60,000 nucleotides of DNA from Membranipora membranacea (GCA_914767715.1 OU612066.1:28744283-28804282); one strand, 5' to 3'; counted from the first letter of the stretch, positions 23,544-35,299 are shown. Notes: generated by a model not told the origin, from the letters alone. Numbers and translations: made by a program.

Positions 23544-24254
23544 ATGAAGAGCATGACAGATGAGTTGAAAAATCATAAAGTCCTCGCCTCTGATGTGCTC
23601 AAACGTAATATCGTACACCAGAACACCAGGAGCAACACCGAAAAAGAAGATGAGCCAATCCAATGGCGGAGAGAACAAACGAAATATAACAACCAAAATA
23701 AAACAACATCTATCTTCAACTGGAAGAAATGTATTGTTCTTCATAACTTGGCACGACCGCAAGAAATAGAAAAAGATGAAATAAGATTGCACTTGTGCAA
23801 AGTTTTTGGACCAATGGATATTACAATTATAAACAAATATCAATTTAGTAGAGAATACCCGGATAGGTGTAAGTTTATCATACAAATTGAAGATGATACA
23901 CAGAGAACACGTATAATTGAAGGCTGGAAAACTAATTTCCTTGGTGGATCATCAATGAGGCACACTGTAGCAAAACCTACAAACATCCTGATTGTCCCTA
24001 ATGTGCCATTGGCATTTGGAGAAGAGGACATTTTGAGAGATGTCAACCATGAATTTAGAGCACTTTGTGTCAAGAGACTGAGGGATAGAGATGACAGACC
24101 ACTACGTGCCATCAGTATCCAGTTCCAGTCGGAGAATGAGACAAAGAAAGCTATGGAGATAGGGAAAATCAAATTCCCTTCAATGTACAATATTATACTA
24201 TCATTGAAAACACCAGGAGATAAAAGGAACACAACAAGACATATAGATGAGTAA
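23544..24254 (+). pseudogene. LINE ORF1, C-terminal segment (RNA-binding)
   Basis: The frame is open from just after TGA/TAA at 23475-23480 and has its first ATG at 23544. It continues the ORF1 coiled coil and then has an RRM-like block (KCIVLHNLARPQEIEKDEIR then RCKFIIQIED) and a second basic block (CVKRLRDRDDRPLRA). LINE ORF1 proteins of this type coat the element RNA. It ends in TAA at 24252-24254, overlapping the ORF2 start by 8 bases (ATGAGTAA). This is the arrangement used for termination-reinitiation in several LINE families. Confidence 0.65.
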
Positions 24255-27087
24255 GCTCCAAACAACAGGCCAACCTTTCAATACAAATTTTTCTCAACCT
24301 AATTTTGACACTTTAAAAGTGATCAAAAATTGTTTTTCTTTTGCCCATTTGAATATTCGTGGAATCACTTCAAAAATTGATGAAGTGAGACACATATTGT
24401 CTACTTACAATTTTTCAATCTTTGGTTTAAGCGAGACTTTTCTGGATGGAAACAAACCAGATTCTTTTTATCAAATTCCATCATATGATATGTTAAGAAG
24501 AGATAGGAAACCTCGACCTGGAGGTGGTATAATATGTTATATAAAGCAGGGTATTCAATATGAATTAATCAATGATTTCAATCACATAATTGATGAATCT
24601 ATTACCATCAAAATTCGCCATAAAGCATCTCATGCTTTCTTAATTTCCTTCATTTATCGTCCTCCGAACTCATTAATTTCTTGGAATGACTCTTTGAGAC
24701 TTTACCTAGATTGTTGCACCAAGCACACAGAAGAAGTCATCATTCTTGGTGACTTTAATGTAAATCTCTTGGAAAATAGCAGAAAGAAAAAATGGCTACG
24801 TATTTTCTCCAGATTCTCTTTCAAACAAATAGTGAATGAGCCAACACGTGTCAGCGAAAATTCATCTAGCCTGCTTGATCATATTTACACAAATAAGGAT
24901 TGTAACTTACGACATACCTCAGTATTAAAAACAGCTGTAAGTGATCACTATCTCACATATAGCATAAGAAAAATAGGTGTTGTCCCAAGTGTAAAAAAAT
25001 TCAAAATAAGCTTCAATGACTTTTCTAGAATGACCCCAGAAAATTTACGCAGATCTTTTTCAGATGTTAATTGGGATATCATTCGATATCTCAGGTCATC
25101 TAGTGAGATGATAGAAAGTTTCAATCAGTTGTTTTTGGAGAAAATTAGTCTAAATGTTAGGAGGAAAGTTCGTTTTGTAAAGACAGAAGTTTTACCACCA
25201 TGGCTTGATATTGAAGTCTCTAGACAAATGAAAATAAGGGATTCACTAAAACGCTCTCAAAACTGGGATGATTACAAAAAGCAGAGAAATTTAGTTACAA
25301 ATCTTATAAACAAAAAAAAGAAGACGTATTTTTCTGGTTTGGTTAAAAACTCAGTAAATAATAATACAAAACCAATTTGGGACGCCCTCAACATCGGAAA
25401 GACAAAGAATAAGTCTTCTAGTTCTTCTTCAACTCTTACCAGCAAAGACCTGAACAATCATTTCTCAACAATCGCTGATATACTAGGTCATGGGTTTAAA
25501 AATTCAAAAAATACCCCTGAAATCAGAAATAATCTACTACCTACAAACTCTCAGGAAAAATTCTTGTCTAACTTTAAAAGATTTACTCCTGCATCAATTT
25601 GCCTATATCTCAAATCTTTTTCTGATAAGAAATCGACTGGTCCTGATGGTATCTCAGTTATGATGCTTAAAAAGACGCTCCCTTTTGTCGTTTATATATT
25701 GACCGACATCTTCAATCAGATTCTTATTGAGGGTGATTTCCCCAAATGTTGGAAGACAGCTAGAGTAACCCCTGTTTTTAAGGGTGGAGATCCGAATGAT
25801 CCATCAAATTACAGACCTATATCGATTCTGCCTATATTGTCAAAGATTTTTGAAAAACATATAAATAAATGTTTAATGACTTTCCTGACTGACATAAAAG
25901 CTATTCACCCTCTTCAATCAGGATTCAGAAGTAATTACTCTTGCTCTGATGCTGTACATAAAGTGGTGTCAGATGTGCTCCACCAAAAGCAAAAAAATAG
26001 GTGTGTTATAGGAATGTTCTTGGACTTCTGTAAGGCTTTCGACTGTGTAAACCATGATATCTTGTTTAATAAACTCGCTTCTTATAAAATAATTGGTCCC
26101 TCATTGAAGTTGATAAAATCATTTCTTGATGACCGGCAACAATATGTATTTTATAATCAAATTGCTTCAGAAAAAAAACCAATTAACATAGGTGTCCCAC
26201 AGGGTTCAATTTTAGCTCCAACTTTATTTCTTGTGTTCATAAATGATATGTTAAATTTACCCCTGTGCTCAACTGCTTATGCGTATGCAGACGATACTGT
26301 ATTTATATGCCATCAGAAAGATCCACAGTCTCTGGAGCAACATTGTAGGGGTGACTTGGGTGTCATCCAAGAATGGTGCTATAATAATCGGATGACAATA
26401 AATATAAAAAAATCCCATTACCTTGTTTTTGGCAATGCAAAACATAAATTTGATTTAAAATTCTCCAATACCACCCTGTTACAATCATCTACCACTAAAC
26501 TACTCGGATTTACAATTAGTGATTCGATGTTATTTGATAATCATATTGAATATATAAAAACTAAAATACAAAAAAATACCAATTTGTTACAATTATGCAG
26601 AACATTTTTGACCACACAATCAGCCAGACAGTTTTACTTTCAATTCATACATTGCCACATCATAAATGGAATACAATTTTTCTTGAATATCAGTCCAAAA
26701 TATCAGCTAGATTCACTTTATGTTTATCAGAAAGCTGCGCTAAGAATTATTGCAAATATTCATTACAATCCAGTTCAATTATCAAATACGTTTTTCTTAT
26801 GTCGTACTTTAAAAATATTGCCACTTCCTAGTCTTCTTATATATTTTAGTTCTCTCTATGCCTACAGAATAATGTATAACAACACACCTAGCTATATTAA
26901 TGATCTTTTTCTTTCTAGAAATCGAAGATACCCCAAGCGAGATAATTTTCTTATTTTACCTCCTAATGATAAACTAAACATTGCAATTGCTTCATCTTTT
27001 AATAATCTTCCTTTGTCAATACGCTCACTGAGCAAAGTAACATCATTTAAATCTGGCGTATTCAAATATCTTTTGTTTCAATTATAA
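24247..27087 (+). CDS. LINE ORF2: APE endonuclease and reverse transcriptase
   Basis: An uninterrupted 946-codon frame. The N-terminal apurinic-like endonuclease has LNIRG (about residue 35), GLSETFL, FIYRPPN, LGDFNVN (about 167), LLDHIYTN and SDHY, covering the catalytic N, E, D, H set. The reverse transcriptase (about residues 500-760) shows FKGGDPNDPSNYRPIS, LQSGFRSNYSCSDAV, FLDFCKAFDCVNHDIL, GVPQGSILAPTLF and YADDT (about 680). The C-terminal end (ASSFNNLPLSIRSLSKVTSF) resembles the CR1/L2/Rex group tail. No RNase H domain is seen. ORF2 makes target-primed cDNA in the nucleus. Being intact, it suggests a recent insertion and possible activity in trans. Assignment within the Jockey superclade is by motif only. 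Confidence 0.9.
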   Translation: MSKLQTTGQPFNTNFSQPNFDTLKVIKNCFSFAHLNIRGITSKIDEVRHILSTYNFSIFGLSETFLDGNKPDSFYQIPSYDMLRRDRKPRPGGGIICYIKQGIQYELINDFNHIIDESITIKIRHKASHAFLISFIYRPPNSLISWNDSLRLYLDCCTKHTEEVIILGDFNVNLLENSRKKKWLRIFSRFSFKQIVNEPTRVSENSSSLLDHIYTNKDCNLRHTSVLKTAVSDHYLTYSIRKIGVVPSVKKFKISFNDFSRMTPENLRRSFSDVNWDIIRYLRSSSEMIESFNQLFLEKISLNVRRKVRFVKTEVLPPWLDIEVSRQMKIRDSLKRSQNWDDYKKQRNLVTNLINKKKKTYFSGLVKNSVNNNTKPIWDALNIGKTKNKSSSSSSTLTSKDLNNHFSTIADILGHGFKNSKNTPEIRNNLLPTNSQEKFLSNFKRFTPASICLYLKSFSDKKSTGPDGISVMMLKKTLPFVVYILTDIFNQILIEGDFPKCWKTARVTPVFKGGDPNDPSNYRPISILPILSKIFEKHINKCLMTFLTDIKAIHPLQSGFRSNYSCSDAVHKVVSDVLHQKQKNRCVIGMFLDFCKAFDCVNHDILFNKLASYKIIGPSLKLIKSFLDDRQQYVFYNQIASEKKPINIGVPQGSILAPTLFLVFINDMLNLPLCSTAYAYADDTVFICHQKDPQSLEQHCRGDLGVIQEWCYNNRMTINIKKSHYLVFGNAKHKFDLKFSNTTLLQSSTTKLLGFTISDSMLFDNHIEYIKTKIQKNTNLLQLCRTFLTTQSARQFYFQFIHCHIINGIQFFLNISPKYQLDSLYVYQKAALRIIANIHYNPVQLSNTFFLCRTLKILPLPSLLIYFSSLYAYRIMYNNTPSYINDLFLSRNRRYPKRDNFLILPPNDKLNIAIASSFNNLPLSIRSLSKVTSFKSGVFKYLLFQL

Positions 27088-27353
27088 CATTATCTTTTTA
27101 TCTCTGCAACAAGTTTTGCCTCTGCACAATACTATAATGAAATTATCTTAACATTTTTATTTTCTCCCTTCTCAAAGTCATCCTATCTATTTCCACCTCA
27201 CTACTGAAACATTTTAACTCATCTTCAGTCTCAAGCTTTCCTTTTTTTTTCTCTTTTCCTTTTCCTTTTTTTTCGGCACTATTCGGAAAACATTCCACTA
27301 CTGGAATGAAATAGACTGCCAATAAAAGTGTAAAAAAAAGTAAAAAAAAAAAA
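27088..27353 (+). other. LINE 3' UTR and A-rich tail
   Basis: It contains a pyrimidine tract (27240-27272), an inverted repeat CATTCCA...TGGAATG near 27290-27307, then a tail of A runs interrupted by GT at 27332-27353. Confidence 0.7.
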
Positions 27354-27599
27354 AATCAAAGGACTGGTGATTTTAGAATTTCCACAATTCAATAGGCAGT
27401 GGTCACATGATTTCTTTGCGGTAAACAAACGTGGTAACCAATGTCGGAGTTGTCAATTGTCATAGCTCTGAAGAAGGCTAGACAACCCTGAAATCTGGTA
27501 TTGCGATGGAATACCTGATACTTTGTTTTGGATTGATTTCAGTCTAAAAAAACTTTAGGAAAGTTTGATTTTCTTTTTTAAAAAAATCAACATCATTAG

Positions 27600-28330
27600 T
27601 GTTTCAACCTCCGAAGGATAGGAAATGATAATGATAAGTATATCATTTGTTTGATTTTTACTTCTGCATTGCAACAAACATTTGCTGTTATTGACGGTTT
27701 TTGTATTTGCTCTCTCGACAAACAGGTAGGACTACGTCCCCGCATATTGATACAAGTGATTCATTTGCCTCGTTATCTAGCCAGTGTTTTGGCTCTGATA
27801 TGATTGGCTGTTGGTGGGAAAAAGAGTCAATGCCAGGTCACGAAGAGCACCTATTGAGGCATAATTAAAGTGAAACTGAATTATTTAACACTCACTATAT
27901 TATATATAGGTACTTTCAGGAACGTACCATTAGTACCATTGGCTCTTTCCCACCCACCAGCCAATCACAGCCAACACATTGGTTACTCGTTATATACCAG
28001 TAGGGTATTGTGAAGCTGTGCATTTTATGGAAATTGATAAATTAAGGTTATCTGAAGAATATCTATCGATGAAAATACTTCCCTGTTGAAGATTATTCTA
28101 ATCCATTACACTATTTACATCAGAATGAGACCACCAGGTCATTAAGATCATTGTTGGTTGAGGCTAGTCCAGGTGCAAAAATTCATCAATATACCTTTGG
28201 CAACAGTACATAACTAAACTGGATGGCAAGGGTTGATTTTGAGCTCAAATTCCGCAACAGTTGTAAAATACCAAAGGAAGTACACAAATCCTTGCAACAT
28301 TTTGAGGCCTTTTATTTTTTAATTGGCTAG
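27600..28330 (+). promoter_or_regulatory. Relic otopetrin upstream region, copy B
   Basis: The same landmarks as upstream of copy D occur: GTAGGACTACGTCCCC, GCCAATCACAGCCAACACATTGG (two CCAAT-type boxes) and CCGCAACAGTTGTAAAATACC just before the lost exon 1. This is a candidate conserved promoter but has no gene behind it here. Confidence 0.45.
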
Positions 28331-28463
28331 ATTCTTTTGCTATATTTATCTCTTACTCTGCATACAGGTTTTGCTGTACAAATTTGTGATGAGGCGTGTT
28401 GCCCCCACAATATACACCATTGGTTTTGGGCACCAATGATCAACGATCAGTTTTTTTATTCAG

Positions 28464-28727
28464 GATTTATCAAATTGCAGCATTTCAGACATAGAAAGGA
28501 CACAGGTCATCTCCATTACCTAGTTGAGTACATCGGCCTATATGCGTTCGGATTTGGTGAAACTATTCTGACCATTTTTAAAAGTTTCTACACATATCGA
28601 ATGCTCATCATAAATGTAAATGACTTACAATTCAAACATCCCACAAGATCTAACCAAAAGAAGTTGTCATTTGAATATGATGTTTAACTCATTAAGCGTA
28701 TTCAAATCACTCTGCATTCTCCTACAG
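28464..28727 (+). pseudogene. Otopetrin pseudogene B (exon 2 only)
   Basis: The stretch aligns with otopetrin exon 2 of copies A and D, with acceptor TTATTCAG and donor CTACAG|GTGGGT kept. It encodes HLHYLVEYIGLYAFGFGE, then a two-base deletion near the DIFNS position produces GTTTAA and ends the frame. The 264-base exon is 23 shorter than in A and D. Exon 1 is missing: upstream flank sequence ends near 28272 and intron sequence resumes near 28325. Exons 3-7 are also gone. It is surely non-functional as a channel. Confidence 0.85.
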
Positions 28728-28920
28728 GTGGGTATTCGATTAGAACCTTTTTTAGTGAAGTGTAAGAACATAATCAAAGAAAGACAACAAGGCAAAACAA
28801 TTTGTGAGGAATAATGTATGAAACGAAAATTCATGGCAATATTTTTGACAAAGATTAGATGATTCCGTTCAGAGCCCGGATGGAACAGTTGTGACTTCAT
28901 TGAGGTGCCTTGGAAAAACC

Positions 28921-29247
28921 TTAAAGGTGTAGCTAGATAGGCCCACGAAATCGCGTAGGGAGGCAATTCCACGCGTTGTTTATGCCATACCACGCCATTT
29001 GGCATGCTAACGATGCGTATTTTCAAAGACCAGCGTGTTCGTGTTGTTAACCACGGTGTGAACCTACGCTTCTGTCATTGGCCAGTTGGTACAATAGAGC
29101 GTATTTAATTGGTCATTACTCCTTACTCATTGGTCACTCACTTAGCAATGTTGTCACAAGGGGGTGTGTTTAGCCTATGAAGCCACGCCCACCACGCGTG
29201 GGAAGGCAATTCCACGCATTTCGTGGGCTCATGTAGCAAGGCCTTTA
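28921..29247. mobile_element. MITE with ~29-bp imperfect TIRs (left arm)
   Basis: The ends are related inverted repeats: TTAAAGG, then GCTAGATAGGCCCACGAAAT at the left and the complement of AAAGGCCTTGCTACATGAGC, then CCACGAAAT at the right. Subterminal sequence also pairs (AGGCAATTCCACGC at both ends). The TSD is probably TA or TTA. No transposase is inside. The same element is in the other arm at 41187-41527 but not in copy A. Confidence 0.65.
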
Positions 29248-29404
29248 GGATGGAACATGCTAGGTCGGATTGGAATGAGCTGATGATTTTAAGCCTCATT
29301 AACTGTTCACATTTAATAATGAGTCGCTTTATGTTGAAAAAATTAATTCTTCAAAATAAACTGGGAACCCAATAAAAATATTTGTAATGGCATATTTACT
29401 TGTT

Positions 29405-30695
29405 ATTTTGACTTTTTATTGCTGGTTTATATCAAATAGGAAATCATTTATTGATAAAGTTGTTTAAGTTCTTATTGTGTCAAAAGCATCATCTGTTTCT
29501 GCTAAATAGTCAAGTCAGTCTGAAACAAAAAAAAGAAATCCAAATACAAGATCTAATACAAGTCTAACAAAATCGTCATCATTTGGATTTCCTGTTTGTT
29601 ACAATTATCTAAGACATCACAAGTGATCAATAATAACCAACCATTCAGCAGTTATGGCGAAAATTCTGGTCATACCCAATGTACCTGGTTCAAGTGCTTA
29701 CAATATTGTAAATCATAATTTTTGAGAAAGAGGGTACTCACAATGAATGTTTCCTCCATTACCTCTTTCTGCACCACCAACAACATCCTGGAGTTGCAGG
29801 ACTGCAATTTTGTTGAGCAACCCCAAGATTTATGCCTAAACAATAATAAATGTACAACTAGCAGTCCAGTGAAATAAGAGATTTTCGTAATTTTTAATAT
29901 GATTCAATATTTTTCAACATTATTTTGAGTACACATCTTGACTTATGTACATGTATCAATGTATCATACATTCAAATATTGTATACCTTGCATAATCAAC
30001 CTTTTGCATCTCCAATAATACTATTAACATGATCTTATGTGCTCTCGGGAGTTTCGATCAGTAATAAAGGTGATACATAACATAACATAAATAACAATCG
30101 GTTTAGTGTGAAGAGCGCTAAAGGAACATTAATTATGCAATATCTTGAGTTACTTGTAGAACATAAGCCCAATTGTATGTTAATAAGAAAATTATGGCAT
30201 CACAAGTTACTCACCAAGGGCAGCTATCATCAGGGTGATGGGAATGACGATATTCATTTCTGCAAATAGGAGAAAAGCATTGCATCATTATTCGAGGAAC
30301 CTCTCAATCGCCACATATGGAGAGAGGGGCACTGTATATAAATCTGATAACTTTGGAGTAAATTCACAAGTCTCATATATGATATTGATCACAGTGCGTA
30401 ATGGTGTTATAACTTATGAAATCCTGGTCATGATGCACATCATGCAAACTAGTTCGACTAGCTAGGATCGTTTCCTAAATTATTCAAACGGATAAATATA
30501 ACAAAGTTGACAGTCTCCACCATTCCCATATTAGATAGGGTATCAATGCTCAAGGCTCATCCAAAAATGACTCTTTCCATGCTCTCCTCATTTTTACATA
30601 AATTACACTTAGTCTAAAGCTTGCACTCACCTTTTGTTCCGTTTGATCTTGTCCAAGAAATTATGACAGTCAGAAGAAATGCTGAGGCTTATATA
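29405..30695 (-). CDS. Cysteine-rich secreted-peptide gene, copy B
   Basis: The minus strand shows, in order, a TATA box (30695-30688), a non-coding exon ending at 30631 with donor GTGAGT, and exon 2 at 30259-30215 (acceptor TTTGCAG, ATG at 30257, donor GTGAGT). Exon 3 is 29835-29742 (acceptor TTGTTTAG, stop TAA 29761-29759, donor GTGAGT). The last exon starts at 29519 after TTTTTTGTTTCAG, and AATAAA signals follow. Exon 2 encodes the hydrophobic start MNIVIPITLMIAAL, a signal peptide. Exon 3 joins in phase (phase 1) and encodes the rest of a 39-residue precursor with cysteines spaced C-x6-CC-x2-C, ending CCWWCRKR. It is likely secreted. No known family was recognised; defence, signalling or toxin-like roles are all possible. 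All splice signals are intact here. Confidence 0.6.
30688..30695 (-). promoter_or_regulatory. TATA box of peptide gene copy B
   Basis: TATATAAG on the minus strand is about 57 bases upstream of the exon 1 donor, as in copies A and C. Confidence 0.6.
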
Positions 30696-30699
30696 CCAA

Positions 30700-32330
30700 G
30701 CTCAACTAATTCATCTTAGATGTCATGATTTGATATCAAAGCACTTATATCCTGGTGTATGGAAATGCAAATTATACACAAACCAATATAAACAATTGTT
30801 CATAATCAATCATATTCTTCTGAAATACCTACCTGTCATGATACCATACCATCCTGTCATGTCATTCCTATCAAGTCATTTTTGTCATGTCACTCCTGTC
30901 ATGGGACTACAAAAAACGTCGTCAATTCTGATATTTTGTGGTTCAATCTATAAATTATAAATAACCGCTTGGTGTGTATCTTAAATTCTTTATCACTTTT
31001 GTGGCAGGGGAACTCTTTCAGTCCCTGTTAAATTACAAGGATATATTATGTTTGTACAACTACGACATTAAGTTGGTTAATCCTGTTGTGCAACATTTTT
31101 GTTGACATGCATCATGGATGTGATTGAATCTCTCAGCTCCCGCGCAAATTCTCTGATTAAGATTTATAACATCTGCTTTATCAGTGTTTGAAAATATGAG
31201 GTAGGGGATGCCGGAGCCCTGTGGTGATTACAAATGTAAATGCATCAATTTTACTAACAACAACGAAGCAGTTTTTAAATAATGGGCTCAAGCCTGTGAA
31301 TCAACGGCCTATTGCCATTGTAATGGTTATATAGGGAGGATGCATCCCCCTAGACAAAGTAGGAAGGGGGACACCATCCCCTTGCGTGCCCCTTAAATTC
31401 TAACGCTGTGTATGACAACCCATTGATAAGAAAAATTGTACGAAGTTGATTGGAAAAATTAGATCGGTAAGGCAGCAGAAATACTTAACAGGAGCAAGGG
31501 GCGTTTTGAGCTGTTCAGTGAAAACCACACCTGTTTGGAACTCGGGTTTGCAAGTAAAAGTCTGGGGTAGAAAAGATCTTGGGTTAAGGTTACTGATCCA
31601 GGGTTAAATTCAACTTTCTAAGAGGAGAGTCTCTTCATGGTAAAGTAAATAAAAAGGCAATAAATTCTTGGTTTGATGCACTCTCTCTATTTGTCACAGA
31701 TTTTCAAAACAATATTTAAATAAAAATCTTTTTAAGAAATTAGAAAAAAAATTTGCAAATCTATTTTTCTTGTTAACGCCAATGCCAAGCCCTGATCAGG
31801 AGCTTTGGTCAACTATATCTTCAGTAATTGAGTTCGGTGGCTGAACAAGCTACCTTTGTAGATTCATAGCCCTTGACATTAACTTTAACTTTAACCAAAG
31901 AGTAACATCCTGTTACTCCTTGCATCATGAACAGACATTTGATTTACCTCTTTATTATCTTTTTTGGCAGGGAGTGAACTTTCTACAAGTTATCACACAA
32001 ACAATATTTCATTTTGATGTCATGTTGATTATTGGCTATATAAATTGTGACATGATGTGCAGTGTCTATGAATAATGAAGATAAGGTGATATAAATGAGA
32101 ATGTAAATAGTGTCACCTTTGACATAGTGATGCCCTGAACTAGTAATAGAAAGTGATTTTATCATGTTTCCTATATATAACTCATATCAATCACTCTTTC
32201 CGGGAATTCACAGTCGATTTTTTTTTGGAAAACAGACAGGATGTAGAAGAATTACGAAAGGATCAGCATCAAGCTACAAAAATTAATCTATGCTAGGGTT
32301 CGACTAAAAGCATGATCCCCAATACAATAT
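30700..32330. other. Inner part of left arm, no gene seen
   Basis: It matches 9780-11530 (copy A) and 39730-38115 (copy C, inverted). It includes short tandem CTGTCATG-type repeats near 30835-30905. Open frames here are not conserved as proteins between the copies. Confidence 0.45.
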
Positions 32331-32332
32331 TA

Positions 32333-33470
32333 AAAAGTTTTTAAAAGCGATATATGATGTTAATAATAAACCTAGACAGGACACTGTATGGAGCATTAGT
32401 ATTGAGGCAGTGAGGCACTTAATTATGGTGACGCGAGTCACAGGAGGGTGTAGAAACAGTGATTTTTACCCATAGCTATCATTGATTTACCTGTCCCATC
32501 TCTGGTTAAATGTTGATAACTCAATTGGCTTCAATCAGAATTTAACTTTGAAAATTGCAATAAATTCAGCAGCTTCTGCCGATCATTTTGATAGTCTATT
32601 TAGCTTCGTAGCTTAAATATTATCAATAAAGCAAGCTATTGAAAACGGTGCACAGAGACTTAAAGCTATAATTTTGTTTGCAGTTTCAGTTCTGAATAAA
32701 TGCTTATATCTCAAACAATTTTGATTGAATTTTGAGTTTGAAAATTGCAATAGACTCAACAGCTTCTGGTGATCATTTTGATAGTCTGTTTAGCTTTGTA
32801 GCGCAAATATTATCAAAAAAGCAAGCTATTGAAAACGGTGCATAGACTCAAAACTATAACTTGTTTTGCAGTTTCAACCTTAATTTGACGCTTATTGCCT
32901 AATCAATGTTAATGGGATTTCAAGTTTGAAAATTGCAATAGACTCAGCAGCTTATGGGGCTCATTTTGAAGGTCTGTTCAGCGTTGTAGCTCAGGTATAA
33001 CCGGGTAGTTTTGGACTTTCCTCCTTGTTATAACCGAACAAGCAAGGACAAAACCTGTCACGGCACTTAATCAGTGTGCCAATCACCAGTGGTGAAGATA
33101 GGACAATATTCTCATGCGTATGTGTGCATAACTAAAATGAATTTTTCTCTCAGTTAAAGAGGGGTACGGGTCAGATTCACTTTTTCCCGTCCCTATCCAG
33201 GTTGATAGATCACCCAATTCCGATTATGTACATGTGCTCCGATTTGGCGCCAAATACATCATAACAATATGATGTCATATGTAGGACTTTCATAAACAAT
33301 GCCCCATCAATCAATAATGACTGATTTACGTTTAGCGATTTTTCTCAGTAAATATTTAGTATTTTTGAAAATCATTATAGCTACACATTCCTCAACTATA
33401 TTTGACTCTGCTGATGTAGTTTCGAAACCTAATTTTCTTTTTTTTAGAAGAAAATTAGCTGTAAAAAAGC
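32333..33470 (+). repeat. Repeat X, copy 1, with 189-bp internal tandem units
   Basis: It is the reverse complement of 49790-50980 over its whole length. Inside, the landmark GAAAATTGCAATA recurs at 32550, 32740 and 32928, giving a period of about 189 bp with 2.5 units (landmarks CAGCTTCTGxxGATCATTTTG and AAGCAAGCTATTGAAAACGG). One end reads CCAATACAATATTAAAAA and then TAATAATAAACCTAGACAGG. No coding potential or transposase is visible. Confidence 0.7.
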
Positions 33471-33509
33471 GTAGTAATACAATAATTTTCAGTTCAGTTT
33501 ATAGTTAAA

Positions 33510-35295
33510 TTACAGTGTCACAATGTGTGTGAAAGCAGGTGCACTGCATGATATTGATTTTCTAATGAAATATAAATCAATATATCATTAATCATCATGC
33601 TTTACGCTAATAAATATGGCTCAATGTAGGCCTTCCATCAAATATCTTATTAGGATTAGGACCTGCATGTCACCTTCAAATTCATTACATGTATCAACAC
33701 CATGTACAGTCAGTCATCTTTTGTCAACAAGGATATATATGGAGCTGCATTCATCATGATGTAAAATTGTAAGTCTTGAGCATGATGTGGGATGGATATG
33801 AAGCTTCCCAGTAGCTAGTCTAGTGGCTGCCATGAATGATGCATGCATGCCAATGAATGAATGTTTTGCGGGGAAGGGATAGGGTTGAGCTTCCAAGTGC
33901 ATAGTAGTAGCTTGTAGGTACTAGTAGTGCAGGTAACCTAGCAGAACAAGTACCAAGTTCAAAAAAGAGCCAGTCACTCAGTCAACAATGGTTACACCTA
34001 CACAGCTAGAGCATGGAGCATGGTTAGAGTTACACATACATAATAATAACACTCAATGGCTAGCTATTGAGTTGTAATTGATTGTTAGTAATAGCAAAAA
34101 TAAACACCTACCTAATAGTATAGCAGTTTAGTTGTTATTCAATCCTCATAGTTTGTTATAATCAATTTACAGCAACAAATTGATATGGATGATGATGAAA
34201 ACACACCATTCTTCCAAATCTTTACAGGAATAAAAAAACTATGTTTCCTATTTGCCTGAATTAAACAGTATCCGGTTAAGGTAAAGATCTAAACTCAGAA
34301 TCAAAAGAATATAAAAATCGTTTGAAATATCTTTTATTTAAGATTTACAAGACATCCGGTTCCGCTTAGCAATAATATATTTTTGAAGAAAAAGGAAAAT
34401 TTGGCCAAAACAAACATCCGGTTTCCTGTTGATAAGTGTGGCCGCTTTCGTCAATGGTAGATATCATGTGATATCATGTGATGTCCATTAAATTATAAAA
34501 ATGCAGGCAACAATAAAGCGATTAATAATTAGTTCACACCCAACAGAAACGGCAAAGCACGACCACACACACACACACAGTCCATTAGTAAATCATTGTT
34601 CGTTGTTATTAATGTGTATTTGAATGTTATTATCTCTGCCACTAGGCAAGTATTATAATTATGTATCATTGTTACATACTGGTGGTTCAGAAGATCCGCT
34701 CTGGCCTGGCTTATCCATTGTGAACAATAAGTGCTTAGCTTGATGAGTGTTACAACTGCTGTGTACTCAGAAATCTAGAAATCTGTTGCTATATTGCTGA
34801 CTCCAGCAGACCCAATAAACATAATAGTATTTCAAAAGTACATAAGATAGTGTTTTGTGGTCAGAATTGATGTATTATGATTTCCTAAATTACCGGATTT
34901 AGCTGGTGCTTGTTTTATCAGGCTGCTAATATAAGGTAAGAACGAGGAGAATGATGCCGGGCAGGAGGTCTCCCTTTACCTTTGACCCACCGAAGTGACC
35001 ATTATCTTAGCTACACAGAATATCGTCTACTATGAACTTCAATTTTATTTGAAGCTTTGTGAAGTCCGGCCTTGACTTGTTTACTTCCAACTATCTCGTT
35101 TGGTCACATTTCAATAATGGTGGTGGATATTTTGTCTAAGGTCATGACATTTCTTATTGTGTATGCCTGGCTCAAAATGAGCAAAAAAGCATTAAAAGAA
35201 GCAAGGATGAAATTAGGCATTTCTTTGGTAATTGTGTATTCACCAAGTAAATGCAATTGCTTGCTTCCTCAGTTATTCCAAGGAAGAAAGTCCTG
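33510..35295. other. Unique spacer between repeat X copies
   Basis: No gene is supported. A (CA)n tract lies at about 34567-34580. ATCCGGTT recurs three times between 34268 and 34430, which could be ETS-type sites, but with no gene nearby this means little. Confidence 0.35.
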
Positions 35296-35299
35296 AACT

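Larger units (their letters stand above)
23074..27353 (+). mobile_element. CR1/L2-like LINE retrotransposon, nearly full length
   Basis: The empty site in the other arm (near 43100) fixes the insertion: host sequence stops at GGGCAATCAA (ending near 23077) and resumes at AATCAAAGGACTGG after an A-rich tail at 27332-27353. The element carries ORF1 (23074-24254, with one frameshift), ORF2 (24247-27087), a CT-rich 3' UTR and an A tail. The ORF1 frame is open right to the 5' junction, where no good ATG exists, so the copy is 5'-truncated inside ORF1. AATCAA is present on both sides and may be a 6-bp target duplication. However, the empty site has AATCAATCAA, so this is ambiguous. Confidence 0.9.
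18172..32330. repeat. Left arm of a ~10-kb inverted repeat
   Basis: This arm is the reverse complement of 38115-48611 with high similarity throughout by eye, interrupted by the LINE at 23074-27353. The outer end is at ACTATGCCGAGTGGCC (18178) against its complement near 48603. The inner end is at about 32330, where this arm passes into a different repeat. Homology may extend outward to about 18068, with 49697-49790 on the other side. Confidence 0.85.

Noticed and set aside
23840-24265. 141-codon minus-strand frame
   Set aside because: Shadow of LINE ORF1 on the opposite strand, with hydrophobic composition typical of antisense reading.
28667-29026. 119-codon minus-strand frame
   Set aside because: It spans the pseudogene exon antisense and the MITE end, and is a chance fusion of unrelated pieces.
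30235-30465. 76-codon frame conserved in both arms (also 39969-40199)
   Set aside because: It is antisense to the signal exon of the peptide gene and its conservation only reflects arm identity. It has no counterpart in copy A.
30679-30960. 93-codon frame conserved in both arms (also 39474-39755)
   Set aside because: It overlaps the peptide gene TATA box antisense, and the aligned copy A region is not open, so it is a by-product of arm similarity.
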